Of a stretch of DNA of 64,000 nt, positions 36,331 through 45,583 are shown in pieces. The translations under genes and the position numbers were made by a program. Source of the stretch: Candidatus Krumholzibacteriota bacterium (GTDB lineage Bacteria > Krumholzibacteriota > Krumholzibacteriia > Krumholzibacteriales > Krumholzibacteriaceae); NCBI GenBank assembly GCA_016932415.1, contig JAFGCX010000020.1, positions 248,001 through 312,000 of the forward strand, written 5' to 3'. The notes below the pieces were generated by a model, which saw only the letters and a program-made list of their open reading frames with translations, was not told the origin of the DNA and did no database searches. Numbering within the stretch: the first letter of the stretch is position 1; each line of letters begins with the position of its first letter.

Positions 36331-37632
36331 TTATTTCGCTCTTTTTTCTATCTCCATCAGAATATCTCTCGCGGCATCACGATGAACAGTATATGAGAGC
36401 ATCTTCAGCCTGATGTAATCTTCCCTGTAGAAAATATACCCTTCAAACTTCCCGTGCCTCGAAGCCCTGGCCGAATCCTTGATCAGATACCAGTCTTTTC
36501 CGCCCTTTTTCGCGTACCCGATAAGGTGTACTCCGTGATCGTCGTCGGTCGTCTTCTTGTATATCCTCAGTTCCCGCGAATCCTGGTCGATATATTCGTA
36601 CGGTATATCGAAAGTCGGGATCACGCAGGCATCTTCCATCCCGTAGTACCCCGGTTCTGAGACATCTCCGCCAATACAGACCGTATAGCCGTTCCTGATC
36701 GATTTTTTTATCGTATCGTAAAAACTGTCGAGAGGAATATTGTAATAGGTGCCGGTCGGCCTCCAGTTGTCGTGCACGTCGAATTCCGCCATCTCGTAAA
36801 AAGGAGAGGAGAGCGTGGAGATGAACTGGACGTAATCGGAGGAGTCGACCTTGAGGATATCTTTCAGAAATCCCCTCGGGGTCATCTTCTTTCCATCGAA
36901 ATCGAATTCGGCCGGCGGAGGACCGAGATACCTGTCAAGGATCTCTCTTATGTGTTTTATATTGGATTCTTCATTCCAGTATCCCTTTTCCGCGACCATG
37001 TCGAGATAGGCTTTCATCTCGTCGAGCATCGGCCCGTGATTGTGCTTGTCGTACATTTTCAGGCCCGGATACGCCTCGGCCGGGACTATCCCGTATTTAT
37101 CCCATATTATGAATACGCCGTCTGATTCCGCTCCCTCTACAAAAGGCTGGTGGCCTCTTTTTTGTACGTATCCTCTGGCCTTTTCGACATATTCCCAGTA
37201 AACAGTGTATATCTCAGAGAGCTTTACCTGACGGCCCGTGATCCTCGCTATCTCCGATTCCATGAATGAAGTCGTGCAGAAGCACCAGCATGTTCCGGTG
37301 AGATACTGCGGGACGGGGGGAAAGTGAAAGGGAGGATTGAATTTCGACGGAGACTCCGGTTTACTGATGCCGGAGAAATCGAACCGGATGACCTTCCTGT
37401 TCTCCTTTTCCTCCTTTTCCTCCTTGCTGTACTTCGCGTCGATCTCTCCCGTGACACTGTCGGCAAGTGCCTTCAGGCTGTCGTTTTCCGCGATCATCTG
37501 CTTCAGGACCGGATCGCGATACCTCTTTTTATACGTGACCCTGTCTTTCCCTCCAGCCTGAGCGCCGGCGCAGACCAGACCCGCCTGAGCCACCATTAAA
37601 AAAGCGATGATCAAAAGCGCTGAACGTTTCAT
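36331..37632 (-). CDS. secreted C1-family (papain/PepC-like) cysteine peptidase
   Basis: A 433-residue protein with a signal peptide (residues 1-22, cleaved near C-A-G-A). It has PVPQYLTGTCWCF with Q109 and catalytic C115, and D-D-H-G-V-H-L-I-G-Y with catalytic H369. The usual Asn of the papain triad (K-N-S-W) is replaced by Asp in W-Y-L-I-K-D-S-A-R (D386). The size and C-W-C-F arrangement are closest to the bleomycin-hydrolase/PepC branch, but these are normally cytosolic. The signal peptide indicates a periplasmic or secreted enzyme. AAGGGAG precedes the ATG. It lies between the lipoprotein and tricorn genes on the same strand. Confidence 0.82.
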   Translation of the reverse strand: MKRSALLIIAFLMVAQAGLVCAGAQAGGKDRVTYKKRYRDPVLKQMIAENDSLKALADSVTGEIDAKYSKEEKEEKENRKVIRFDFSGISKPESPSKFNPPFHFPPVPQYLTGTCWCFCTTSFMESEIARITGRQVKLSEIYTVYWEYVEKARGYVQKRGHQPFVEGAESDGVFIIWDKYGIVPAEAYPGLKMYDKHNHGPMLDEMKAYLDMVAEKGYWNEESNIKHIREILDRYLGPPPAEFDFDGKKMTPRGFLKDILKVDSSDYVQFISTLSSPFYEMAEFDVHDNWRPTGTYYNIPLDSFYDTIKKSIRNGYTVCIGGDVSEPGYYGMEDACVIPTFDIPYEYIDQDSRELRIYKKTTDDDHGVHLIGYAKKGGKDWYLIKDSARASRHGKFEGYIFYREDYIRLKMLSYTVHRDAARDILMEIEKRAK

Positions 37633-37719
37633 CTCGATCTCCCTTTTCCACCTTCAATTCGTTGAAGCATCGCGGCCGGTGGCAGGGGATGCCCCGCCGC
37701 CGGCCGCGAGACCGTCTGC

Positions 37720-40700
37720 CTAATTGCTTCTGTCCGGATACGGAGGTTGTTTTACCTTCTTTACCGGGTTCTTCTTCAACTCCTCAAGAAGATACTCCAC
37801 CGCTTTCTCGATCATCGGCTCTTTTCCAGCCTGGATGAGCGTCGGATCGTCCCAGACATAGATATCGGGATCGACGCCGACAGCTTCAACGTCCCACTCT
37901 CCTTCAGGATTTATGAAGGAGAATCCTGGAACGGCGAACCTTCCGCCATCGATGAAACCCGGTGAGAAACCGTACCCGATAAGCCCCCCCCATGTCGTCT
38001 CGCCGATCAGCGGACCCAACCCCGCTTTTCGGAAGTAGAATGGGAACGCGTCGCCCCCGGAAGACGAAAGACCGTTGATCAGCATCGCTTTCGGACCCTC
38101 ATTGACGGGGAACGGCGTCGAGTTCATCTCGGCATGCCTTACCGCCCAGTAACTGTAAACGGTGTTGCTCATCATCTGCACCATCTCGAACGGCGAGTGC
38201 CCCCCTCCGTTATACCTTTCGTCTATAATGAGAGCTTCCTTGTTCATCAAGGGCTGCCATGCTTTCAGAAATTCCCTGTACCCATCATACCATGTATTGG
38301 GAACATGCATATATCCCACGCGTCCACCTGAAAGCTTGTCGACGAGCCTTCTGTTCTCCTCCACCCAGTCTATATAGAAGAGGCTCAGTTCGCTGGCGAT
38401 CGGTCTTACCGTTATCTCCCTCGCCTCTTTCATCGAAGGCTTGTCGTTTATCTTCAGCACCACGGGGACGCCTACCCTGTTCTCGAGATACTTATACGGG
38501 CTCTCCGATGTCGTCACCGCGTTTCCGTCTATCTCGAGAAGGTAGCTTCCCTCGTTGACGTTCATTCCCGGTTCGGTAAGGGGAGAACGTTCATCATCGT
38601 GCCAGTTGGCGCCCTGGTAGATCTTCGAGATCCTGTAATATTTTCCGTCTGCTTCAAACCGGCAGCCGAGCAGCCCGACAGGGACTCTCTCAGCATGAGG
38701 CATATCCCCTTCGTTTACATAGCAATGCCCGGCATTGAGCTCTCCGATCAGTTCTCCCAGGAGATAATCGAGATCGCCCCGGTGAGCGACATGTGGAAGT
38801 AACACGGCATACCTGTCATGCATCTTCTTCCAGTCGACCCCGTGCATGCCTGGATCGTAGAACCAGTCGCGCATTATCCTCCACGCGTCATGGTATATCT
38901 CTTTCCATTCGGTCGTGGGATCGATCCTCATCTCCAGGCCGCCTAGATCGAGCGTGCCGTCGCTCGTCTTCTTGCCAGGCGCGAAATCGGTTATGCCGTA
39001 TCCGCCTCCGCGTGCGGGAGAGTAGATGAATTTTTTCCCTCCTGCCGCTATCTGATACGCCCTTATCCCGCTTATGATCTCCTTTGTCTCCCTCGATTCA
39101 AGATCGAACTTTTTCAGAGTCATATCGCGATTCTCATCCATCTCGATAAAGGCGACACCTCCCTCCACAGCAGTGAGGCCGAAATACGTGCCGGCTGGAA
39201 CCGGGATCGCGAGGACCCTTGACTCGAACCGGTCGATATCTATGTTCACCCTGAGGACATCATCCTCATCTATTTTCTTCGCCTCCCCCTTATCTTCCTT
39301 CTCCTCCTCGATCTTTTCCTCGTCGTTCAGAGGGGCAAGGGGATTTTCCTCGCTCGAATTCAGAGTGGCGATATATATCCTGTCTTCCCATTCTTTATCG
39401 GGGTATGTGAAATCCCTGCTTGAAACGAAATAGAGATATTTACCATCCTTTGAGAAGACAGCACTTCTCTCGTTCGCGAGATCACTCGTCAGCCTCGACG
39501 CTTTTTTACTTTCAATCGAATATACCCAGACTGAACTCATCCTGTTATCGCCATCCCTGGTATAGACGACCCACCTGCTGTCCGGTGAGAATGAATAATC
39601 GGCGATCCCGCTGATCCCGGATATATCAGCCTGCTCTTTACTCGAACTTTCCACGTCGACGACCCAGAGCCTGTTCTTCTTGTCGCTATAAGCGATCTTT
39701 TTGCTGTCGGGAGACCAGACCGGTCCCATTATCCACGAATCTGTCCCGCTGGTGATCTGTTTCGGCTCTCCCTTGCCATCCTGCGGAGCTATCCACAGTT
39801 CATACTCGCCGCTTTTTTCCGAAAGATAAGCTATCGATCTTCCGTCAGGCGACCACTCCACCGAGCGCTCCCTGACAGCGTCGCTCCTGGTGATGTTGCG
39901 CGTCACGCCGTGCTCGGCTGGAACGGTGAAGATCTCGCCTCTCGCGGCGAATACCGCCCTCTTGCCCGACGGAGAGATCGAGAACTCTCCTATCTGGTCC
40001 TTCACATTCTTGAAGACTGGCCTGATGAACGGCTTGTCGCTTCCGAGTGAGACCTCGATCTTGACCGGGCTTGCGCTTCCCGCCTTGAGCCAGTAGAGAT
40101 AACCGCCGTTCTCGAAGATCATCCTGTCTCCGCCGCGGCTCGGCCATAGAACATCGTATTCGTTGAAGTCGGTGACTTTGCTTACCTCTTTCGTGAGGCT
40201 ATCATAGCGGTAAATATTGAGTTTTCTCTTCGAGTCGCGGTCCGAAGTGAAATAGATCGATTCATCGACCCACATGGGAAAATTGTCGGTGCCCTTGAAC
40301 GCGGCTATACGCTCGACCTCGTTTCTGGCAAGGTCATAGATGAAGACATCCTGCGCCCTTCCCGCGTTATACCTCTTCCAGGTCCTGAACTCCCGGGATT
40401 TGATATTATACGCGAGCTTTTTGCCGTCGGGAGAAAAAGAAGCGGGACCTCCCTCCGAGATCTGGATCTCTTCCTCTATTCCCGGCTTGTCCGGATCAAT
40501 CAGGAAATACCTTCCGACCCTCCGCCCGAAAGGAGTCCTGTTACTCCTGACAAGTATCTTTTTTCCGTCAGGCGTCCAGTCGAGGATCATATAGTCGTAT
40601 CCACCCCTGGGCGGCATCTGGCCGACGTCGGGATAGTATGTAAGCCTTTTAGGAACGCCCCCGTCGTAAGGCACGACATATACCTGCCGAGTCCCGGAAT

Positions 40701-40965
40701 ATTCCCCTGAAAAGGCGATCCATTTACCGTCGGGAGATATCCTTGGAAATACCTCGAGTCCTTCAGGAAACGAAGTGATCCTTCGCGCCCGTCCGCCACT
40801 CACCGGAACCGTCCAGATATCCCCGGCATAGACAAAGGCTGCCTTGTCACCCATTATATGGGGGTAACGAAGCAGCCTCGCTTCTTCACTCTTCGACTCG
40901 CCGGCCACTCCCGCCAGTAATACGGCGAGAAGCGATGCGGTGAGTACTTTTGATAGCAGATTCAT
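37720..40965 (-). CDS. tricorn-type S41 protease with N-terminal WD40-like propellers
   Basis: A 1081-residue protein with a signal peptide (residues 1-25). Residues about 30-560 contain repeated R-x-(S/T)-x-x-x-x-x-x-x-x-x-S-P-D-G-K-x-(I/L)-A-(Y/F) blades of a WD40-like/TolB propeller. A C1 domain, PDZ-like domain (about 790-880) and S41 domain follow, with E-L-N-A-G-H-C-Y-V (catalytic His region) and G-L-S-S-S-G-G-D-A-F (nucleophile near S969). This is the tricorn protease architecture, which degrades peptides in a processive core complex in archaea. The signal peptide places it in the periplasm. AAGGAGGG precedes the ATG. Confidence 0.9.
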   Translation of the reverse strand: MNLLSKVLTASLLAVLLAGVAGESKSEEARLLRYPHIMGDKAAFVYAGDIWTVPVSGGRARRITSFPEGLEVFPRISPDGKWIAFSGEYSGTRQVYVVPYDGGVPKRLTYYPDVGQMPPRGGYDYMILDWTPDGKKILVRSNRTPFGRRVGRYFLIDPDKPGIEEEIQISEGGPASFSPDGKKLAYNIKSREFRTWKRYNAGRAQDVFIYDLARNEVERIAAFKGTDNFPMWVDESIYFTSDRDSKRKLNIYRYDSLTKEVSKVTDFNEYDVLWPSRGGDRMIFENGGYLYWLKAGSASPVKIEVSLGSDKPFIRPVFKNVKDQIGEFSISPSGKRAVFAARGEIFTVPAEHGVTRNITRSDAVRERSVEWSPDGRSIAYLSEKSGEYELWIAPQDGKGEPKQITSGTDSWIMGPVWSPDSKKIAYSDKKNRLWVVDVESSSKEQADISGISGIADYSFSPDSRWVVYTRDGDNRMSSVWVYSIESKKASRLTSDLANERSAVFSKDGKYLYFVSSRDFTYPDKEWEDRIYIATLNSSEENPLAPLNDEEKIEEEKEDKGEAKKIDEDDVLRVNIDIDRFESRVLAIPVPAGTYFGLTAVEGGVAFIEMDENRDMTLKKFDLESRETKEIISGIRAYQIAAGGKKFIYSPARGGGYGITDFAPGKKTSDGTLDLGGLEMRIDPTTEWKEIYHDAWRIMRDWFYDPGMHGVDWKKMHDRYAVLLPHVAHRGDLDYLLGELIGELNAGHCYVNEGDMPHAERVPVGLLGCRFEADGKYYRISKIYQGANWHDDERSPLTEPGMNVNEGSYLLEIDGNAVTTSESPYKYLENRVGVPVVLKINDKPSMKEAREITVRPIASELSLFYIDWVEENRRLVDKLSGGRVGYMHVPNTWYDGYREFLKAWQPLMNKEALIIDERYNGGGHSPFEMVQMMSNTVYSYWAVRHAEMNSTPFPVNEGPKAMLINGLSSSGGDAFPFYFRKAGLGPLIGETTWGGLIGYGFSPGFIDGGRFAVPGFSFINPEGEWDVEAVGVDPDIYVWDDPTLIQAGKEPMIEKAVEYLLEELKKNPVKKVKQPPYPDRSN

Positions 40966-41290
40966 CCGCCCTCCTTTTGAATAAATTGATCTCTACTGAA
41001 ACAAAACAGTGTTTATGATATCAAAAATACGGATTAAGAGTCGAGAAGTTCCATAAAATACCTGCAATCACCGACAGCGCCGCGGGAAAGAGGTGTTTTG
41101 CCTGTTTTTAGCGGGCTCCGGGCGGATCTACCCGTAATCAAGTGATATTACCCATTAACTTTTTCACCCGCGCTGCCGAAGTATCTGTATCGGGCGGAGA
41201 CTTGCCCGGGTAGCCATGACAGACAAAGATCGCGAGCCGTCATTTCGGGCAAGATCGCGGAGAAGATAAACTGAATATTCAAGAACAGCC
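40966..41290. other. 325-bp divergent intergenic region (tricorn protease / lipoprotein)
   Basis: No coding frame is convincing. It contains the likely tricorn promoter (41015-41044) and the unassigned leader of the plus-strand lipoprotein gene. I saw no strong plus-strand promoter and no known riboswitch fold in it. Confidence 0.5.
41015..41044 (-). promoter_or_regulatory. candidate promoter of the tricorn protease gene
   Basis: On the minus strand TCGACT (41039-41044) is followed by 18 nt and TATCAT (41015-41020), four and five of six consensus bases. Confidence 0.35.
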
Positions 41291-43270
41291 ATGATGAAAA
41301 AAATAACAACATCGCGCGCGGCAATATCTCCGGTCATCCTGGCTCTTGCCACTTTTCTTTCTTGCGGCATCGAAACTCCGCAGGCCCCCTCATGGGATAT
41401 AGATATCAATATTCCCGTCGTATCGCACAGATACGATATGCTCGAGATAATTGACAGGATGGCCGAGGATATCATCTCGTACGATTCGACTGGCCTTATC
41501 TCCCTCAATGTCGAGGAAGAACTCGACACGGTGATCATAGACGCGGGACTGTCGGTCGCTGGCCTTACCACGACATTTTCCGAGACTCTCGGTATCATCG
41601 ACGTAGCAACTCCTGAGCCACTGACCGAAACGGTCCCTCTGGGCGATCATATATTCACCGGCGGGGATGTCCCCCCCGATACGATCGAGGTAGAAAAGGT
41701 CTTCACTGAGATCCCGGAGATAGAATCAGCGACGATATCGACCGGGGAGATGGTTGTCACCGTGACCAACGAATTCGGGATCCCCCTGGCTTCGGTTATT
41801 CTCTCGATAATCGATATTGACCGTTCGGAGATGATCGGGACTGTCGATTTCTCCGGCGGCCTTGATCCTGGAGAATCGGGAGTGCTCGCCATCGATCTGT
41901 CGGGAAAGACGATCTCAAACGCCTTATCATTCAGCGCAGTCGCCACGACTCCGGGGGGGTATATCGAAAACATCGACGGAAAGTACATGACTGTGGAAGC
42001 TGCTTTTCCAGACGGACTCGCAGTTTCCGAAGCCAGGGCGGTGATCGAGCCACAGACCCGCCACTACGAGCGGACGATATCTCTTTCAGATTCAGGCGAC
42101 AATACTATAACGGCGGCGACTGTCAAGAGCGGAAGCCTCGAGATCACTCTTACAAATGAGACCTGTCTCGGCGCGGTTATGGAAATCGAGATCCCCGGGA
42201 TAATCGAAGGTGGAATCGCCGAGCTCCTTTCAATAGACCTGCCGCCGGGAGGAACAGGGAGAATCACCAGCGATCTTGCCGGCAAGACAGTCACGCCAGT
42301 GCCTGGGACGACCGAACCATCCATATTCATATCAGTCACGGCAGAGCTTTCCGGAAGCGGCGCTGAAGCAGTAGACGTAAGTTCCAGCGACAGGTTCGAC
42401 GTTGACATAGAAGTATCCGAACTTTTCTTCTCCGATATGTCAGGCACGATCGAACCGGTCCGATTCGAGATCGATCCTTTCATTGCCGACATCGACGTGC
42501 CGGATGGATTCGAGACCTTCGACCTCACCGCCGCCACGCTTACTCTCGAGATCCTTTCCGCCGCCGGCCTCCCGGTGGAAATAGATCTGGCGCTGGCCAC
42601 AGAGAGAGGCGATTCGATGCGAATAACCGGATCGGTCTCTCCTGGAAGCTTCGATGATCCAGTACTGACAATTATCGAGACGAGCGATCTCGACAGGCTT
42701 CTATGTCCGATACCATCGTCTATCTCGGTATCCGGGTCGGTGACGGCGGGAGACGGTATCACGCGTGAAACAGTCACGGAAAACGCTTATATCTGTGGAA
42801 AGGTCATCATCAGCTCACCGATGGAAGTAGTCATCGGCGAAACAGAGTTTGAGGCCGATATCAACGAAGCGGAGCTTGACGCTGAGGAGTTCAGCGACAA
42901 CATCGATCGGATGAACAGGGCGACTCTCTACAGCCGGATAATAAACCACATGCCGATAGAATTATCTATGACACTCTATGTAGGGACCGATTCGCTTTCA
43001 CTCTACAGCGCTCCTCATCTGCTCCTCGGTCCATTCTTCGTACGCGCCGGCACGGTCGTTCCGGACGGACTCGTATCGATCGCGGCGGAATCGAACGTCA
43101 CGATGGAACTCTCGCATGATGATCTCGAAATATTCAAGAACGAAAGGCTTTACTTCGGACAGATAATATCTTTCCCCGGGACGGAAGGAGTTCCTGTCCG
43201 GATGATATCGACTGATTTTATTGATATCGAATCGTATATAACAGTGAACGTCAGGGTGGGAGATATCTAG
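41291..43270 (+). CDS. lipoprotein with a duplicated beta-sandwich domain
   Basis: A 659-residue protein. T-F-L-S-C25 is a plausible lipobox. Two internal segments align by eye: residues about 147-220 and 276-350 share the order A-T-x-x-(S/T)-G-x-x-x-(V/I)-T-(V/L)-T-N-E, then G-x-(L/I)-(D/P)-P-G-x-(S/T)-G, then D-L-(S/A)-G-K-T-(I/V), so a domain has been duplicated. The remainder is also beta-rich and acidic. The gene is followed by a DUF5723-like barrel gene after 58 bp, and the pair may form an outer-membrane complex of lipoprotein and barrel. No family name recognised. Confidence 0.65.
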   Translation: MMKKITTSRAAISPVILALATFLSCGIETPQAPSWDIDINIPVVSHRYDMLEIIDRMAEDIISYDSTGLISLNVEEELDTVIIDAGLSVAGLTTTFSETLGIIDVATPEPLTETVPLGDHIFTGGDVPPDTIEVEKVFTEIPEIESATISTGEMVVTVTNEFGIPLASVILSIIDIDRSEMIGTVDFSGGLDPGESGVLAIDLSGKTISNALSFSAVATTPGGYIENIDGKYMTVEAAFPDGLAVSEARAVIEPQTRHYERTISLSDSGDNTITAATVKSGSLEITLTNETCLGAVMEIEIPGIIEGGIAELLSIDLPPGGTGRITSDLAGKTVTPVPGTTEPSIFISVTAELSGSGAEAVDVSSSDRFDVDIEVSELFFSDMSGTIEPVRFEIDPFIADIDVPDGFETFDLTAATLTLEILSAAGLPVEIDLALATERGDSMRITGSVSPGSFDDPVLTIIETSDLDRLLCPIPSSISVSGSVTAGDGITRETVTENAYICGKVIISSPMEVVIGETEFEADINEAELDAEEFSDNIDRMNRATLYSRIINHMPIELSMTLYVGTDSLSLYSAPHLLLGPFFVRAGTVVPDGLVSIAAESNVTMELSHDDLEIFKNERLYFGQIISFPGTEGVPVRMISTDFIDIESYITVNVRVGDI

Positions 43271-43328
43271 AAAGCATCGACGCGCGGTGACCGTGCGTCG
43301 ACAGCAAAAAGCGGCGTGAAAGGGCAGC

Positions 43329-44666
43329 ATGAATCGGCATTTGGGAATAAACCCGATCGTATTATCGATCGCTCTGGTCATCAGCCTGTTTCCCGCCGGG
43401 GCGGCGAAGTCAGCGGTATCATCGGACGCTGCGAGCAGGGCTATGGCGGAAAGCTATACGGCTGTTGCCGGAGGATATTCTGCCATCCGTTTCAACCCGG
43501 CCAATCTCGGTTTCCCTGACGACTCGTTCCTGCAGCTGCAGATCTTTGACGCATCATCGATCCTCAGCAACAACTCCTTCTCTCTCTCCGACTATAACAG
43601 GTATAACGGAGAGTACCTTTCCGAAAGAGACAGGTACGACATACTCTCGCTTATCCCCCGCGATGGACTTCAATTCAGGGGGAACGCGTCCCTTTCCACA
43701 CTATCGCTCTCAGCCGGCCCGTTCGTCTTTTCAACGGTCGCTCACGCGGCAGGCGGCGGAAGCGTCTCAAAGGATCTTGTCGACCTGGCCTTCTTCGGGA
43801 ACGCCATTGGAAAGACAGTATCGATCGACGACGCCGATGCCGAGGCTCTGGCGCATGTAGATCTGAACTTCGCTTACGGGATGAAGGTCGCTCAATTCAG
43901 CGACTGGCTTATCACCGCTGGAGCGAATTTGAAATATATCCACGGGATAGCCTGGTACGATATAAGCAAGGCTGAAGGATCGGCTCTGACCGGTACCGAC
44001 GGTATCGACGCCGATGGATCGGTATTCATAAGGAGCGCCGCCGGAGGAAAGGGCGCGGGGCTGGATCTCGGTATCGCTTCGAAGTACCGTGATGACTGGA
44101 TTTTCTCGGCGGGATTTCTTAATCTCCTCTCTTTCATCGACTGGAACAGGGAAACGAGCGTCACCGAATACCGCTTCGATGTCACTTCCCTTTCGCTCGA
44201 TAATTCAGATGAGGATTCGACCGTAGTCTCCGAAGAGATCGAGAGAGAGATAGGCTCATTCAGATCGGCTCTCGCTCCACAGATCAACCTCGGCGCGGCG
44301 CATGAGAAGGGAGATTTTCTTTTCGCCGCCGACGCGCAATTCACCCTCGCCGAAGTTGCGGGCTTCTCGACGACTCCGCGCCTGTCGATCGGCACCGAAT
44401 TCCGGCATTTTTCATTTCTGCCGCTGAGAGCCGGATTCTCGCTCGGCGGAACAGACCGCAGGTCTTTCGCCATCGGCGCCGGGTTCAGGATAGGGCCGTT
44501 CTACTTTGACCTCGCGTGGGCATCTTCCGGTTCCGTCCTTCCGACTATCCATAACGGATTTTCCCTGGCTCTCTCCTCCGGCCTCGATTTTCGCGTGAAG
44601 GAAGATATGCCGGCAAGAACACTCCCCGATCTGGAAAGGATCGAAAAAGGACCTGACATCTTCTGA
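43329..44666 (+). CDS. DUF5723-like outer-membrane beta-barrel protein
   Basis: A 445-residue protein with a signal peptide (residues 1-31). The mature part starts A-M-A-E-S-Y-T-A-V-A-G-G-Y-S-A-I-R-F-N-P-A-N-L-G-F, the N-terminal hatch-like motif of PorV/FadL-related DUF5723 barrels. Alternating strands follow, with GANLKYIHGIAWYDI and LGIASKYRDDWIFSAGFLNL as examples. The role in DUF5723 proteins is not established; many accompany secreted proteins or lipoproteins. AAAGGG precedes the ATG. It is co-oriented with the lipoprotein gene upstream. Confidence 0.72.
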   Translation: MNRHLGINPIVLSIALVISLFPAGAAKSAVSSDAASRAMAESYTAVAGGYSAIRFNPANLGFPDDSFLQLQIFDASSILSNNSFSLSDYNRYNGEYLSERDRYDILSLIPRDGLQFRGNASLSTLSLSAGPFVFSTVAHAAGGGSVSKDLVDLAFFGNAIGKTVSIDDADAEALAHVDLNFAYGMKVAQFSDWLITAGANLKYIHGIAWYDISKAEGSALTGTDGIDADGSVFIRSAAGGKGAGLDLGIASKYRDDWIFSAGFLNLLSFIDWNRETSVTEYRFDVTSLSLDNSDEDSTVVSEEIEREIGSFRSALAPQINLGAAHEKGDFLFAADAQFTLAEVAGFSTTPRLSIGTEFRHFSFLPLRAGFSLGGTDRRSFAIGAGFRIGPFYFDLAWASSGSVLPTIHNGFSLALSSGLDFRVKEDMPARTLPDLERIEKGPDIF

Positions 44667-44693
44667 AATGGCGATACTAAACTGTTCCGACTG

Positions 44694-44723
44694 TTGACAC
44701 AAAAATGCTTTTCAATGTATTTT
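44694..44723 (+). promoter_or_regulatory. sigma-70-like promoter ahead of the lipid kinase-like gene
   Basis: Perfect TTGACA (44694-44699), 18-nt spacer, TATTTT (44718-44723). A leader of about 100 nt would follow before the ATG at 44833. Confidence 0.5.
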
Positions 44724-44832
44724 TCGTGTAAAGAGGAAAACCGGCATTTAAAATGACGGTAACAGATTCACGGCACCCTGCTTTCATAGTAGAAGATGGC
44801 GAGGTTATTTTTTGTCTATCAGGTAATTATCA

Positions 44833-45432
44833 ATGGGACAACGAATCGATCATAAACGTCCATTGAACTTTTTTCGCATCCTATGGCATTTTTGTGTCGG
44901 GATAATAGTATTTATCCTGGTCTACTTCTCAAAGAATGGATTCAGGCCGGATATCTGGTTTCTCTCACTATCGTCGGCTGTGATTTTCCTTATCGAGATA
45001 TTGAGATTCAAGACCGAAAAGGGAAAGAGGTTTTTCTGGAAGTATTTCGGGTTTTTGGCCTCGGACAAGGAAGCAAATGGGGTTAACACTTCTTTATATT
45101 ACACTATTTCATTACTGATCTGTTCACTTATTTATCTAAGGGAGGCCGTGCTCGGGGCAATTGTATGCCTCGCGCTGGGCGATCCGGTCGCCATCATCAT
45201 CGGAACAAAATTCGGCAGGATAAGGATAAAGAAAAAATCGGTCGAAGGCGCCCTCGCGAATTTTGTAATCTGCCTGATCGTACTTACAATCGTACTCCCC
45301 TCAGTAAAGATGGCGTTCGCGGGAGCACTTGCAGGCGCGTTTATTGAGATCATGCCTTTGCCGGCAGATGACAACATCACAATACCATTATTTTCCGGAG
45401 GCGCGATCTCGATCGCGGCGGCTTTTTTTTAG
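44833..45432 (+). CDS. CTP-dependent lipid kinase-like membrane protein (dolichol/phytol/diacylglycerol kinase family)
   Basis: A 199-residue polytopic protein with about six hydrophobic segments. The core motif A-L-G-D-P-V-A-I-I-I-G-T-K-F-G-R then K-K-S-V-E-G-A-L-A-N-F matches the CTP-dependent kinase family (SEC59, DGK1, VTE5) and cytidylyltransferase-like proteins, where G-D-x-x-A..(G)-K-x-x-G and K-(T/S)-x-E-G-(S/A) bind the nucleotide. It probably phosphorylates a polyprenol, phytol or diacylglycerol in the membrane; which lipid is unclear. It stands alone on the plus strand, just before the DUF4230-like gene. Confidence 0.78.
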   Translation: MGQRIDHKRPLNFFRILWHFCVGIIVFILVYFSKNGFRPDIWFLSLSSAVIFLIEILRFKTEKGKRFFWKYFGFLASDKEANGVNTSLYYTISLLICSLIYLREAVLGAIVCLALGDPVAIIIGTKFGRIRIKKKSVEGALANFVICLIVLTIVLPSVKMAFAGALAGAFIEIMPLPADDNITIPLFSGGAISIAAAFF

Positions 45433-45583
45433 AACAAGGTGCCACTTTCAGTCTATTCCCTCCGATTTCCAGCATTTTCGTCTTCCCCACCGAATTACCA
45501 GTTGGCCATTCGACCTTCAATGGTGTTACAATGAGTATCACTGAGGATCGCTGAAAGATCCTCGCAAAAAAGGAAAGATAACT

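Noticed and set aside
41161-41290. Possible riboswitch in the lipoprotein leader (GGTAGCC-like stretch)
   Set aside because: I tried to match cyclic-di-GMP and cobalamin patterns but the conserved cores are missing.
42064-42777. 237-residue minus frame inside the duplicated-domain lipoprotein
   Set aside because: Ser/Thr/Val-rich shadow of the GC-rich coding frame without start signals.
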